23,820 nt of DNA from Propionibacteriaceae bacterium (GCA_030544185.1 JAUNRO010000005.1:1-23820), one strand, 5' to 3'. Counted from the first letter of the stretch, positions 1-8,349 are shown. Translations and numbers: made by a program. The notes: a model not told the origin generated them from the sequence alone.

Positions 1-1330
1 AATAGGTGTAGCCACCGTCGGCGGTCCGCTTGATGCGGTTGACCACGATGCCGGCCACGTGACCACCGGACTTCTCCAGGGAGTCGAGGGTCTGGGTCAG
101 TTGCGCGCGATGGGTCTGGCCAGCACCGACCACGACGATCACCCCGCCCGTCAGGCGGGCGAGCACGCCGGCGTCGGCGACGGGAAGCACCGGTGGGCAG
201 TCGAGGAGGACCGTGTCATATTCCTCCGCCGCGCGCGCAAGCAGCGCCTGCATCCGCCGCGAGCCCAGGAGTTCGCCCGGGTTCGGCGGGATGGTGCCTG
301 CGGGCAGGACGTGGAGGTTGCCCTCCTGACCATAGGGCTGGACGACATCCTCGAGATCCGCGCGACCGATCAGCACGGTCGTGAGGCCCACCGACGAATC
401 CATGGCGAAGGACTCGCCGACGCGGGGGCGACGCAGGTCGGCATCGATGAGCAACACGCGCTGGTTGGCCTCCGCGAGCGACATCGCGAGGTTGATGGTC
501 GTGGTCGACTTGCCCTCGGCCGGCATGGAGGAGGTGACCAGCAACGCCCGGGGACCGTGGTCCACGTTGACGAACTGGAGCGTGGTGCTGAGCCGGCGAT
601 AGGCCTCGGCGCGGTGGCCCAGCGGATCGGACTCGAGCACCAGTGGCGTCTCGGGATGGCTGTCCAGCGGCACGGAGGCGACGACCGGGATTTCGGTGAC
701 CTGGGCGATGTCGCCGGAGTTGCGAAGGCGGGTGTCGAGCTGTTCCCGCAGCAACGAGACGCCATAGCCCAGCGCGAGACCCAGCAACAGGCCGGCGGCG
801 AGGTTCTGCGCCACCCGCGGAGAGGTCGGCCGCTCCGGAGTCAGGGCGGGGGCGATCACGGTTGCCTGCACCGCAGACTGGCCCGTTGGGGTCTGCGGGG
901 TCAGATTCTGAGAGGCCTGCGTCAGCTCGTGACCGACGGCGTTCGCGATCGCCGCCGACTGCGCCGGATCGGGGTCGGTCACGGTGATGCGCACGATCAC
1001 AGTCTTCTGCGGCACGGTCGCGGTCACCCGGCCGGCGAGATCGGCCGAGGTCATGTCCAGGTTGAGCTCGTCGATGACCGGCTGCAGCACGACGGGCGCA
1101 GTGGCTACCTCCGCGAAGGACTGGACCTGCTTCTCCGCATAGGTGGAGCCCTGGGCCAGGTCGCCCGCCGAACTGGCGCTCTGGACCGCGAACAGGATCG
1201 AGGTCTGGGCCGTATAGCGAGGGGTGCTCAGCAGCGAGAGCAGCGACGCGGCGCACAGGCCGAGCAGAGCGAAGGCCACGATCGCGCGCCAGTGCGCGCG
1301 GGCGATCTTCAGGTAGTCCGAGAGTTCCAT
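1..1330 (-). CDS. Wzz-type chain-length / bacterial tyrosine autokinase (BY-kinase), C-terminus cut by window start
   Basis: Seen: a 443-codon open frame running off the left edge. It starts at ATG 1330 behind AAAGGA. Residues 14-35 form a membrane segment, followed by an external Wzz-like region. A second membrane segment lies at about 174-193. The cytoplasmic P-loop kinase domain has Walker A PAEGKST (K274), Walker A' LLIDADLRRP (D296, D298) and Walker B VLLDCPP (D377). The visible end reaches Gly-Gly-Tyr-Thr-Tyr, possibly the start of a tyrosine-rich tail. Family knowledge: fused Wzz/CpsD (CapB, Wzc-like) proteins control polymer length and export of capsule or exopolysaccharide through ATP-dependent tyrosine autophosphorylation. 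It begins 9 bp after the dehydratase gene stop, so the two are probably one transcript leading into a polysaccharide cluster left of the window. Function class is confident; the polymer is unknown. Confidence 0.92.
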   Translation of the reverse strand, partial: MELSDYLKIARAHWRAIVAFALLGLCAASLLSLLSTPRYTAQTSILFAVQSASSAGDLAQGSTYAEKQVQSFAEVATAPVVLQPVIDELNLDMTSADLAGRVTATVPQKTVIVRITVTDPDPAQSAAIANAVGHELTQASQNLTPQTPTGQSAVQATVIAPALTPERPTSPRVAQNLAAGLLLGLALGYGVSLLREQLDTRLRNSGDIAQVTEIPVVASVPLDSHPETPLVLESDPLGHRAEAYRRLSTTLQFVNVDHGPRALLVTSSMPAEGKSTTTINLAMSLAEANQRVLLIDADLRRPRVGESFAMDSSVGLTTVLIGRADLEDVVQPYGQEGNLHVLPAGTIPPNPGELLGSRRMQALLARAAEEYDTVLLDCPPVLPVADAGVLARLTGGVIVVVGAGQTHRAQLTQTLDSLEKSGGHVAGIVVNRIKRTADGGYTY

Positions 1331-1339
1331 GTGATCCTT

Positions 1340-3142
1340 TCACTTCCCGCTGAGCAACAAGCCGCTGATCGAGCCAGCAGCAATCGGCGTCCCATTGAAT
1401 CCGCGTTCTGCCAGATGCTCCGGGGAACGCGGCGCAACGGCCACCCGCGAAATCAACGAGTGCTCGGTTTGCGTGCTGTCCTCGTGATCGCTGAACAACA
1501 CCTCGTGCAGCTTCTCACCCTCCCGCAGGCCGGTGAACACGATCTTTATATCTTTGTCGGCTTGCTGAATCAGACGTTCAGCAACTTCCACGATGCGCAC
1601 CGGCTCGCCCATGTCCAGCACGAGCACATCGGCCGAGCGGCTGAGGACCGCCGCCTGGAGCGTCAGCTCGCAGGCCTCGGGGATCGTCATGAAATAGCGG
1701 GTGACCTCGGCATCCGTCACCGTGACGGGGCCGCCGGCTTCGATTTGCTGACGGAAAGTATGCAGCACGGAACCACGCGATCCGAGGACATTTCCGAATC
1801 GGACGGAGACGAAAATGCCGGAAGAATTGAGGGCGTGCCAGGCTGTGATTTCTTCAGCAATTCTCTTGGATGAGCCAAGGACGCTGGTGGGATCGGCGGC
1901 TTTGTCGGTCGAGATGTTTACGAACCTTTCAACCCCATATCGGGCCGCTGCTTCGAGCACGTTTCGAGTGCCGAGGACATTCGTCTTCCAGGCCTCGTCC
2001 GGATATTGCTCCAGCAGTGGCAGGTGCTTCAGAGCTGCGGCATGGAAGACCACTGCGGGCCGGTGGTCCCGGAAGACCCGGTCCAGGGCCTCCGGATCGC
2101 GAATATCGCACAGCACCATGTCGGGGGTGTCGAGCAGGCCGGTGCCATAGATCGACAGCTGCGTGCCGTGCAGGCCGGACTCGTCGCGGTCCAGCAGCAC
2201 CAGCTCGCGCGGTCCGAAGCGGTGCACCTGACGGGCGATCTCGGAGCCGATCGAGCCGCCGGCGCCGGTGACGAGGACCACCTTGTCGTGCAGGTTGTGC
2301 GAGATCTCGCGCAGGTCCGTGCGGATCTGCTTGCGACCCAACAGGTCGGTGACATCGACCTCCTGGACCTGCGCCAGTTCGACCTTGCCGTCCACGAGTT
2401 CCTTCAGCGGCGGCAGGACGAGCATCCGCCGGCCACTGGTCTCGACGGCATCGGTGACACTGCGAATGAGTTCCTGCGGAGCGTTGGCGATGGCGAGCAG
2501 CACCGCCTCGGCGCGCCACGTATCGGCCAGATCGATCAGCTCCGCGCCGGTGCCGAGGACGCGGATGCTCCCGATGTGCAGGTTCTGCTTGCGGAGATCG
2601 TCATCGACGAAGCCCACGACTTCGTAAGGCGAATCGGCGCCGCTCGACAGGATCATGCGCGAGATCTCGATGCCGGCATTGCCCGCGCCATAGATGATGA
2701 CGCGTTCGGCTTGTTCGTTCTTGCCCAGGGCCAGCTGCAACAGGGCGCGGAGCACGAAGCGACCCGCCGCCATCAAAAGCAGGGCGCCGAACGGCACCAG
2801 GGCGACCACCCCACGCGGGCCGTCGCGGAGAACGAACAGGAAGAGGATGGACAGACCGAGCCACAAGACGAGCGCGGTCCGCGCGAGGTGGGCAGCCTCC
2901 TCGAAACTGCCGATGCGAAAGCGGCCCCGATAGGCCATGGAGAGCCAGCCGATCAGGAGTTGCCCGACCCCGCCGGCCGCCGCGTACAGCAGCACGGTGC
3001 GCCAGATGTCCTCCGGCAAGCGGAAGTCCCAACGGGCGGCTACGAGCGCCAAGGTTGCGAGGAACCAAGCCGCGACGTCCCAGATGGCCAGCGTGAGCCG
3101 ACGGAAACGCGCATGTTGTGCCATTCGCGATATTGTGTCCAT
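1340..3142 (-). CDS. Membrane-bound nucleotide-sugar 4,6-dehydratase/epimerase (PglF/WbpM/CapD family)
   Basis: Seen: 600 residues, the usual length for the long form of this family. Four hydrophobic segments (about 17-37, 48-69, 88-105, 111-137) precede a first Rossmann motif GAGNAG (152-157). The catalytic domain has a second motif GAGGSIGSE (293-301), HAAALKHLPLLE (367-378), STDKA (411-415) and RYFMTIPEA (482-490). Known: long family members convert UDP-GlcNAc-type sugars to 4-keto-6-deoxy sugars at the inner membrane for glycan synthesis. The catalytic Tyr of short SDRs is Met in WbpM/PglF; here that position appears to be Leu422, with Lys426 kept. The ATG at 3142 follows GGGGG; Met7 is an alternative start. 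It is probably co-transcribed with the downstream Wzz/kinase gene. The exact sugar substrate is not deducible. Confidence 0.9.
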   Translation of the reverse strand: MDTISRMAQHARFRRLTLAIWDVAAWFLATLALVAARWDFRLPEDIWRTVLLYAAAGGVGQLLIGWLSMAYRGRFRIGSFEEAAHLARTALVLWLGLSILFLFVLRDGPRGVVALVPFGALLLMAAGRFVLRALLQLALGKNEQAERVIIYGAGNAGIEISRMILSSGADSPYEVVGFVDDDLRKQNLHIGSIRVLGTGAELIDLADTWRAEAVLLAIANAPQELIRSVTDAVETSGRRMLVLPPLKELVDGKVELAQVQEVDVTDLLGRKQIRTDLREISHNLHDKVVLVTGAGGSIGSEIARQVHRFGPRELVLLDRDESGLHGTQLSIYGTGLLDTPDMVLCDIRDPEALDRVFRDHRPAVVFHAAALKHLPLLEQYPDEAWKTNVLGTRNVLEAAARYGVERFVNISTDKAADPTSVLGSSKRIAEEITAWHALNSSGIFVSVRFGNVLGSRGSVLHTFRQQIEAGGPVTVTDAEVTRYFMTIPEACELTLQAAVLSRSADVLVLDMGEPVRIVEVAERLIQQADKDIKIVFTGLREGEKLHEVLFSDHEDSTQTEHSLISRVAVAPRSPEHLAERGFNGTPIAAGSISGLLLSGK

Positions 3143-3160
3143 TATTTACCCCCGAGCGGG

Positions 3161-3166
3161 ATCATA
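3161..3166 (-). promoter_or_regulatory. Possible -10 box for the dehydratase/kinase operon
   Basis: On the minus strand TATGAT lies 18 nt before the ATG at 3142. A weak -35 (TTGTGC) would be 19 nt further upstream. The 146-bp gap between this operon and mutY could hold the operon promoter. The call rests on the -10 match only. Confidence 0.3.
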
Positions 3167-3263
3167 GTGGACGCAACTGTGACAAGCACAATGCTTGCCA
3201 GCTTGCGGCATGACATTAGCACCCGACATTCAACGGCTGCTTGAGGGCTCGGCGAGTCCCGAG

Positions 3264-3283
3264 ATTCCGGAAGCTTCCGGAAT
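3264..3283. promoter_or_regulatory. 20-bp perfect palindrome: two TTCCGGAA octamers one helical turn apart
   Basis: ATTCCGGAAGCTTCCGGAAT reads identically on both strands. It consists of two self-palindromic TTCCGGAA octamers at 3265-3272 and 3275-3282. It starts 6 bp beyond the mutY stop and lies upstream of the polysaccharide operon. It could be an operator for paired dimers, or a hairpin terminator for mutY (8-bp stem, AGCT loop), although no T-run follows. The same octamer recurs at 8467-8474. Confidence 0.5.
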
Positions 3284-3288
3284 TGAGA

Positions 3289-4194
3289 TCATCCCGGTAA
3301 TCGCAAATGCTCACCCTCCCGCATTGCCAGGCCCTCGGAAATGAGGGCGGTGAGCGCCCGCTCCCGTTGCGCTGCGTCGGCCCAGACGGCGTCGAGCCGA
3401 GCGGCCGGGACGGGCTCGTCCGCCTCGCGCAGAACCTGCAGCAGCAGCCCACGAACCTGCCGGTCGGTCCCGGCGTACGCCTGCCCCCGGCGGGGCGGGC
3501 CGTCATGGGCCGGGCGGCCGGCGGCGAGCCAGGCGCATTCGGTGCGCACGGGGCAGTCGTCGCACCGGGGCCGGGCCGCCGTGCAGACCACGGCGCCCAG
3601 CTCCATCGAACCGGCCGCCCAGACGGCGGCTCCCGTCCGGGGAAGCACGGCGAGCGCGAGGCGGCGTTCCGCCGCGGTCGGTGCCTGGGTCGGGAACTCG
3701 ATTCCGGTGAACACCCGGGAAAGCACCCGGCGGACGTTGGTGTCGAGCACCGGATGGCTCTGGCCGAAGGCGAAGCTGGCGACCGCTGCCGCCGTATAGG
3801 CGCCGACCCCCGGCAGCGCCCTCAGCTCCTCGAGGGTCTGGGGCACCTGCCCATCGTGCTCCGCATCGATGGCCACGGCCGCGGCGTGCAGGCGCAGAGC
3901 CCGGCGTGGATAACCCAGCCGGCCCCAGGCGCGGATGGCCTCACCGGCCGGCTCCGCCGCGAGCGCTGACGGGGTGGGCCACCGCTCCAGCCAGCGCCGC
4001 CAGGGTTCGAGCACGCGGCTGACCGGGGTCTGCTGCAGCATGAACTCGCTGACGAGGATCCCCCAAGGACTGCAGTCCGGCCGCCGCCATGGCAGATCGC
4101 GGGCCTGGTCGGCGAACCAGTCGCGCACGGCCGTGGTCACCCGGCGAGCGGCCGCGGGCGTCGGGGTGGCGTCGGGCGAAGGGGGGCTCGGCAT
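3289..4194 (-). CDS. mutY: Adenine DNA glycosylase MutY, short form without NUDIX domain
   Basis: Function: removes adenine mispaired with 8-oxoguanine in base-excision repair. Seen: 301 residues. The catalytic Glu50 is in SEFMLQQT, the helix-hairpin-helix LPGVGAYTAA spans about 127-136, and the catalytic Asp151 is in VLDTNVRR. The iron-sulfur ligands C204-x6-C211-x2-C214-x5-C220 are complete. The C-terminal 75 residues do not look like the NUDIX-type 8-oxoG recognition domain of E. coli MutY; short forms are common in actinobacteria. The ATG at 4194 is chosen because the protein begins plausibly there and TAAGGT sits exactly 7 nt upstream, the geometry of a leaderless mRNA. It is transcribed divergently from the small membrane protein gene at 4271. 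Confidence 0.93.
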   Translation of the reverse strand: MPSPPSPDATPTPAAARRVTTAVRDWFADQARDLPWRRPDCSPWGILVSEFMLQQTPVSRVLEPWRRWLERWPTPSALAAEPAGEAIRAWGRLGYPRRALRLHAAAVAIDAEHDGQVPQTLEELRALPGVGAYTAAAVASFAFGQSHPVLDTNVRRVLSRVFTGIEFPTQAPTAAERRLALAVLPRTGAAVWAAGSMELGAVVCTAARPRCDDCPVRTECAWLAAGRPAHDGPPRRGQAYAGTDRQVRGLLLQVLREADEPVPAARLDAVWADAAQRERALTALISEGLAMREGEHLRLPG

Positions 4195-4201
4195 GGCGCC
4201 G

Positions 4202-4207
4202 ACCTTA
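4202..4207 (-). promoter_or_regulatory. -10 box of mutY, leaderless geometry
   Basis: TAAGGT on the minus strand is separated by 7 nt (CGGCGCC) from the mutY ATG, which would place the transcription start at the A of the start codon. No clear -35 box is visible. Confidence 0.5.
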
Positions 4208-4258
4208 GACGAACCCCCCAGCGTGGCGTGGCGACGAGCCTCCCGGGCCCTGGGAACC

Positions 4259-4264
4259 TACAGT
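4259..4264 (+). promoter_or_regulatory. -10 box of the small membrane protein gene, near-leaderless
   Basis: TACAGT ends 6 nt before the ATG at 4271. There is no convincing Shine-Dalgarno in between, which suggests transcription starting at or next to the start codon. It shares the 76-bp divergent region with mutY. Confidence 0.4.
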
Positions 4265-4270
4265 GCAGGC

Positions 4271-4714
4271 ATGGAGGGACTGCTGCATCCCGTTGGGCCT
4301 GAGGACGTGCGCACCTATTGGATCAGGCGCGGCGCTGCGCTGGCGGTGCTCGTCGTCGCGTTGATCGTGATCGGGACGATGATTTCGAGCATCGGCCGGG
4401 CCGAGGGGCCCGAGACCGAGCCGGCCGGTCACCCACCCGCGGCCTCCGCCCCGGTGGATCCGGCTGCCGGCGATCCCGGCGAGCAGAAGCCGCCACCGGC
4501 GGATCCCGCCGACTCCGTCATCGACGAGGAAGCGGTGCCGATGCCAGCGTCCGCTCAGACCGCGCCCGCGACCCCGCGCACTACCCCCACTGCGAGCCCC
4601 GCCCCGCAGCAGCAGCAGACGCCGTCGGCCTCCGCGCGGCCGGCTGAGCAGGAACCGTTGGAACCGGAGCCGGCGAACACCTTCCACCGAACCGCCTCGC
4701 CGGCGGCGAACTGA
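4271..4714 (+). CDS. Small single-pass membrane protein with P/A/T-rich tail, function unknown
   Basis: Seen: 147 residues. A short cytoplasmic N-terminus (MEGLLHPVGPEDVRTYWIRR) is followed by one membrane helix (about residues 21-42). The remaining 100 or so residues are low-complexity, rich in Pro, Ala, Thr, Glu and Gln with a QQQQ tract, and predicted outside the cell. No catalytic domain is visible. An open frame extends further upstream, but it overlaps mutY on the opposite strand and lacks coding character. The ATG at 4271 begins the conserved-looking part and has TACAGT 6 nt upstream. Its stop lies 4 bp from the disA stop (convergent). I do not recognise a named family. A cell-envelope anchor or spacer role is only a guess from the composition. 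Confidence 0.7.
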   Translation: MEGLLHPVGPEDVRTYWIRRGAALAVLVVALIVIGTMISSIGRAEGPETEPAGHPPAASAPVDPAAGDPGEQKPPPADPADSVIDEEAVPMPASAQTAPATPRTTPTASPAPQQQQTPSASARPAEQEPLEPEPANTFHRTASPAAN

Positions 4715-4718
4715 GCGA

Positions 4719-5771
4719 TTATTCGAGCGGCTGGGCATACATCGTCTCGGCGATCTGAGTCAGCAGGTCCCGGATCATCCTGGCCCGGTGGTCACCGACG
4801 CCCTCGACCTCGCGCAGCTCAGCCGATGAGGCGCCCATGATTCCCTGCAACCCGCCGAAGTGGCAGATCAGCCGTTGCGCCACGCTGGCCGGCAGCCGCT
4901 GGATGCCCGCCAGCTGCCGATAACCGCGGGCCGTGACCGCCACGTCCAGCGGTTGGGAGAATCCGATCGCGCGGGCGACCAGCGCGTTGTCCAGCAGCTC
5001 GCTGTCGCTCAACTCCGACAGGTGATCGAAACCGAACTCCTCGGCATCATCGCCGCGATAGTCGGTCGTCAACAGTGCAGCGAGCGACCCCACCCCGGAA
5101 TCGACCTCGACGAGCTGCAGCCCGATCAGCCGCCCGTCGGTGCCGAGCTGGCTCACATAACCCGCCGTTTCCGTCTCCAGGCGGCGGACCATCTCCAACC
5201 GCTGGCCGATGAGCGCGACGTCGCGGATCGTCACCTGGTCCTGGACCTCGAGGGTGGACAACCGGGCCAGCAGTTGCTGCAGCCGGGTGCGATAGCGCTC
5301 CAGCGTCTGCAGCGACAGGTTTGCCCGTCCTAGGATGGCCGGGGGTGCTTCGATCGGGAAGCGCTGGTCGTCAAGAAAGATCGCAATGGTGTTCATCGAC
5401 GCCGACACCGTGACCACGGGGCATCCGGTCTGCTGCGCGACGCGCTCCGCGGTCCGGTGCCGGGTGCCGGTCTCGAGGGTTGGCAGCTGGGGGTCGGGCA
5501 TCAGCTGGACGCCGGCCGCGAGGATCCGGTCGCAATCGGCCGAGAGCACGATCGCGCCATCCATCTTGGCCAGCTCGCGCAACGCGGTGGGGGTGAAGGG
5601 CTCGTCCAGCACGAACCCACCGGTGCTGATCTCGCGGACGACCGGCGTGGCGCCGAGGACGATGAGCGCGCCGGTGCGACCACGCAGGATCCGCTCCAGG
5701 CCAGCCCGCAGCAGCGTCCCCGGCGCGAGCTGGGCGCGCAGTTCGTGGGCGCGGGCCTCGGTGTCGGTCAC
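4719..5771 (-). CDS. disA: DNA integrity scanning diadenylate cyclase DisA
   Basis: Function: makes c-di-AMP from two ATP as an octamer that scans DNA for branched structures. Seen: 350 residues, the usual DisA length. The DAC domain carries DGA (71-73) and RHR (104-106), the ATP/metal-binding pair. A central helical spine follows, then a C-terminal helix-hairpin-helix DNA-binding domain (about 297-343, with EVEGVGDHRA). The start is GTG 5771, ten bases after AGGAG. It begins 26 bp after the radA stop, so radA-disA is very probably one transcript. RadA is a known partner that inhibits DisA activity in mycobacteria. All five tyrosine codons are TAT, which is unusual for such GC-rich DNA. High confidence. 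Confidence 0.96.
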   Translation of the reverse strand: MTDTEARAHELRAQLAPGTLLRAGLERILRGRTGALIVLGATPVVREISTGGFVLDEPFTPTALRELAKMDGAIVLSADCDRILAAGVQLMPDPQLPTLETGTRHRTAERVAQQTGCPVVTVSASMNTIAIFLDDQRFPIEAPPAILGRANLSLQTLERYRTRLQQLLARLSTLEVQDQVTIRDVALIGQRLEMVRRLETETAGYVSQLGTDGRLIGLQLVEVDSGVGSLAALLTTDYRGDDAEEFGFDHLSELSDSELLDNALVARAIGFSQPLDVAVTARGYRQLAGIQRLPASVAQRLICHFGGLQGIMGASSAELREVEGVGDHRARMIRDLLTQIAETMYAQPLE

Positions 5772-5797
5772 GTCTTGTGAGCTCCTGTGAAGAAGGG

Positions 5798-7207
5798 TCA
5801 GTCTTCATTATGCAGCGGGGCTGGGCTCAGCGCCTCGGCCAGCGCATGCGGCAACGTCGTGCACTCCACCACCCGCATCCCCCGCACGGCCCGGCGCCGC
5901 GGCTCGGCACCGCGCTCCGCGGGCACGACCGCGGTATCGAACCCGAGCCGGGCCGCCTCGGCGATCCGCCGCTCCAACCCGGGCACCCGGCGCAGCTCCC
6001 CGGCCAGCCCGACCTCGCCGATCGCCACCAGGCGGTTCACTCCGCGCGGTCCCATCACCGGCCGGTCCTTCGCGGCCGAGGCGATCGCCAGCGCACTGGC
6101 GAGATCGGCGGCGGGGTCGAAGATCCGGGCGCCGCCGACGGTTGCGACATAGATGTCGCGGTTGTGCAGCTCGATCCCGGCGCGACGCTGCAGCACCGCC
6201 GTCAGCATCGTGACGCGCGCGTTCTCGAGGCCCTGGCTGACCCGGCGCGGGTTCTGCTGTGCCGGGGAGGGCGCGACGAGCGCCTGGATCTCGGCCAGCA
6301 GCGGGCGGCGGCCCTCCATCGTCACGGTCAGGCAGGTCCCGGGGACTGCTTCGGCGTGTTGGGAGGTGAACAGCCCGGACGGGTCGGGCACCTCGACGAT
6401 GCCCTCGTCGGTCATCTCGAAACAGCCGACCTCGTCCGCGGGACCGAACCGGTTCTTCGCCGCCCGGACCATCCGGAACCCGGAATGGCGGTCGCCCTCG
6501 AAATTGAGCACCACATCGACCAGGTGTTCCATCGTGCGCGGCCCGGCGATCGTGCCCTCCTTGGTGACGTGGCCGACGATGATCACCGCCATCGGAGAAC
6601 GCTTGGCCACCCGGACCAGCGCGCCGGTGGTTTCGCGGACCTGCGTGACTCCGCCCGGCGCGCCGTCGGCCTCCGCTGTGGACACCGTCTGGACCGAGTC
6701 CAGCACCAGCAGGCTCGGCCCGACCTCGTCGACATGGCCGAGGATCGTGCCGAGGTCGGTCTCGGCCGCCAGGAACAGCTCATCGGCCAGCGCCCCGGTG
6801 CGCCCCGCGCGCAACCGCACCTGGGCGGCCGACTCCTCGCCGGTGACATAGAGCGTCCGCCGCCCGGCCGCGGCCCAGCGCGCCGCCACCTCCAGCAGCA
6901 GGGTCGACTTGCCCACGCCCGGCTCTCCGGCCAGCAGCACCACCGCGCCCGGCACCAAGCCGCCGCCGAGCACCCGGTCCAGCTCCGCCACACCCGTCAG
7001 GTCGCGTTCGGTCAGTTCGGCCGCCACCGATGCGATCGGGACCGCGCGCGCGGCCGGGGCTTGGGCAGCGACCTCGCGGACCCGAGGCGCTCCCGCCTCG
7101 CTCACCGAGCCCCAGGCCTGGCACTCACCGCAGCGGCCCACCCACTTGGCGGTCGTCCAGCCACATTCGCTGCAGCGATAGGGGGAAGTCTTCAATGCTC
7201 GTGCCAT
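5798..7207 (-). CDS. radA: DNA repair protein RadA (branch-migration ATPase)
   Basis: Function: RecA-like hexameric ATPase that extends heteroduplex during recombinational repair. Seen: 469 residues from ATG 7207. The N-terminal zinc finger is C12-x2-C15-x10-C26-x2-C29. Walker A GEPGVGKS spans 94-101 and Walker B SLLVLD is near 165-170. The RadA-specific KNRFG motif is at 251-255, followed by a Lon-type (S16) C-terminal domain. An in-frame ATG 30 bp upstream (7237) is rejected: family members begin close to MARxxxxYRCSECG, and TAGGGT sits exactly 7 nt before ATG 7207, a leaderless arrangement. It is followed by disA, 26 bp away. High confidence. Confidence 0.96.
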   Translation of the reverse strand: MARALKTSPYRCSECGWTTAKWVGRCGECQAWGSVSEAGAPRVREVAAQAPAARAVPIASVAAELTERDLTGVAELDRVLGGGLVPGAVVLLAGEPGVGKSTLLLEVAARWAAAGRRTLYVTGEESAAQVRLRAGRTGALADELFLAAETDLGTILGHVDEVGPSLLVLDSVQTVSTAEADGAPGGVTQVRETTGALVRVAKRSPMAVIIVGHVTKEGTIAGPRTMEHLVDVVLNFEGDRHSGFRMVRAAKNRFGPADEVGCFEMTDEGIVEVPDPSGLFTSQHAEAVPGTCLTVTMEGRRPLLAEIQALVAPSPAQQNPRRVSQGLENARVTMLTAVLQRRAGIELHNRDIYVATVGGARIFDPAADLASALAIASAAKDRPVMGPRGVNRLVAIGEVGLAGELRRVPGLERRIAEAARLGFDTAVVPAERGAEPRRRAVRGMRVVECTTLPHALAEALSPAPLHNED

Positions 7208-7214
7208 GGTCGGC

Positions 7215-7220
7215 ACCCTA
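7215..7220 (-). promoter_or_regulatory. -10 box of radA-disA, leaderless geometry
   Basis: TAGGGT on the minus strand lies 7 nt (GCCGACC) before the radA ATG. With only 55 bp between the LCP gene stop and radA, this gives radA-disA its own promoter. The -35 is weak. Confidence 0.5.
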
Positions 7221-7262
7221 ACGCCGACCTCCGACATCGCTCAGGGACGCACGCCCGTCGAA

Positions 7263-8339
7263 TCAGCAGTTCGGGCCGGTGCAGCTGTTCGGGAACCTGG
7301 CCAGATAGTCGTCCAGGCGATCCTCCCGCAGGGCCGCGCCGAGCTCGGCCATCTGCTCGTGGTCCACGTTCACGATCGCCTGGTCACCAGCCCAGCCGGT
7401 GCCTGTGATCGGGGCCTGGAACCGGACGATGTCGTTGCCGCCACGGATGCGCATGGACAGGGCGGTCTCTCGGATCTCCTCATTGGTGAGGCCGCGGTCG
7501 ACGGTGACCGCGCCGGACAGCTGGGTCAGCATGGCATCGACGGTGGCCGGGTTCGCCAGCACGCTCGGTCGAGCGGCCTTGTCCAGGATCGCGCTGACCA
7601 CATCGCGCTGGTTCTCCGCGCGATCGAGATCGCCGTTGGGGAGGTTATAGCGCTCGCGCACGTAGGCCAGGGCGGCCGCACCGCGCAGCTCCACCATCCC
7701 GGCGGGGAAATAGTGCCCGCCCTCGTGGGACGTCCGTAACGCCCGCTTGTTGAAGACCTCGACGCCGCCGAGCGCCTCGGTGATCTGGATGAACCCCTCG
7801 AAGTCGACGACCGCGGCGTGGTTCATCGGCGTGCCGGTGAGCTGCTCCAGGGTGCGGATCGTGAGCGCCGGGCCGCCGAAGGCGTACGCCCAATTGATCT
7901 TGCCCTTGCCATGTCCGGGGATGTCGATCCACATGTCGCGGGGGAAGGAGATGAGATAGACCTTGTCGCGGCTGGCGTTCACATGGGCCACGATCAGCGT
8001 GTCGCTGCGCCCGGGGTCGGCGCCACCATAGGAGTCGCTGCCCAGCAGCACGTAGTTGATCCCCTGCGCTTGGGGAAGCGGGCTCGGTGCCGGGCCGCCC
8101 GTGCCCGCGGCGTCGCCCTCCCCGGAGCCCGGCATGAGATCCTCGCGCGCCAGTTCGGACAGGGCGGACTCGACCCGCTGGGAATACCAATTCGCGGTCA
8201 GTCCGCCGGCGAGCAGGAGCACGAGGAGCCCGGCGAGGACGGCGACGACGATCGTGCGCCGGGACTTGGCCCGGCGGGGCCGCCGGTCAACCCGTTGCAC
8301 CGTCGGGTCGTCCTCGAACAGCGAGAGTCCGTCGCTCAC
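7263..8339 (-). CDS. LytR-CpsA-Psr (LCP) family cell-wall glycopolymer ligase
   Basis: Function by family: transfers undecaprenyl-linked teichoic acid, arabinogalactan or capsule-type polymers to peptidoglycan outside the membrane. Seen: 358 residues. A basic cytoplasmic N-terminus is followed by one membrane helix (about 29-50) and a Pro/Gly-rich linker. The LCP domain then shows LLGSDS (98-103), GRSDT (110-114), FPRDMWIDIPG (132-142), KIN (147-149) and a RERYNLPNGDLDRAENQR stretch (about 228-245). These hold the conserved Arg/Asp residues that bind the pyrophosphate lipid. The last residues contain two cysteines (CTGPNC). The GTG start at 8339 is chosen over an ORF start 35 codons upstream because GGAGGG lies 4 nt before it. 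It is divergent from the SGNH-like gene, and the nearby polysaccharide genes make capsule attachment plausible. Confidence 0.93.
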   Translation of the reverse strand: MSDGLSLFEDDPTVQRVDRRPRRAKSRRTIVVAVLAGLLVLLLAGGLTANWYSQRVESALSELAREDLMPGSGEGDAAGTGGPAPSPLPQAQGINYVLLGSDSYGGADPGRSDTLIVAHVNASRDKVYLISFPRDMWIDIPGHGKGKINWAYAFGGPALTIRTLEQLTGTPMNHAAVVDFEGFIQITEALGGVEVFNKRALRTSHEGGHYFPAGMVELRGAAALAYVRERYNLPNGDLDRAENQRDVVSAILDKAARPSVLANPATVDAMLTQLSGAVTVDRGLTNEEIRETALSMRIRGGNDIVRFQAPITGTGWAGDQAIVNVDHEQMAELGAALREDRLDDYLARFPNSCTGPNC

Positions 8340-8343
8340 ATTT

Positions 8344-8349
8344 CCCTCC
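8344..8349 (-). promoter_or_regulatory. Shine-Dalgarno fixing the LCP gene start
   Basis: GGAGGG followed by AAAT and GTG (8339). It is the strongest ribosome-binding site in the left half of the window and decides the start codon. Confidence 0.7.

Noticed and set aside
59..1873. A 604-codon open frame on the plus strand
   Set aside because: It is antisense to the Wzz/kinase and dehydratase genes, is rich in Arg, His and Gly, and has no family motifs: a GC-driven shadow.
3289..4194. Truncation of MutY because the NUDIX-like domain is missing
   Set aside because: The length and the intact Fe-S cluster fit the short actinobacterial form; there is no sign of decay downstream.
5777..7408. A 543-codon plus-strand open frame over radA
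   Set aside because: RadA on the other strand has zinc finger, Walker motifs and KNRFG. The plus frame has no recognisable domain.
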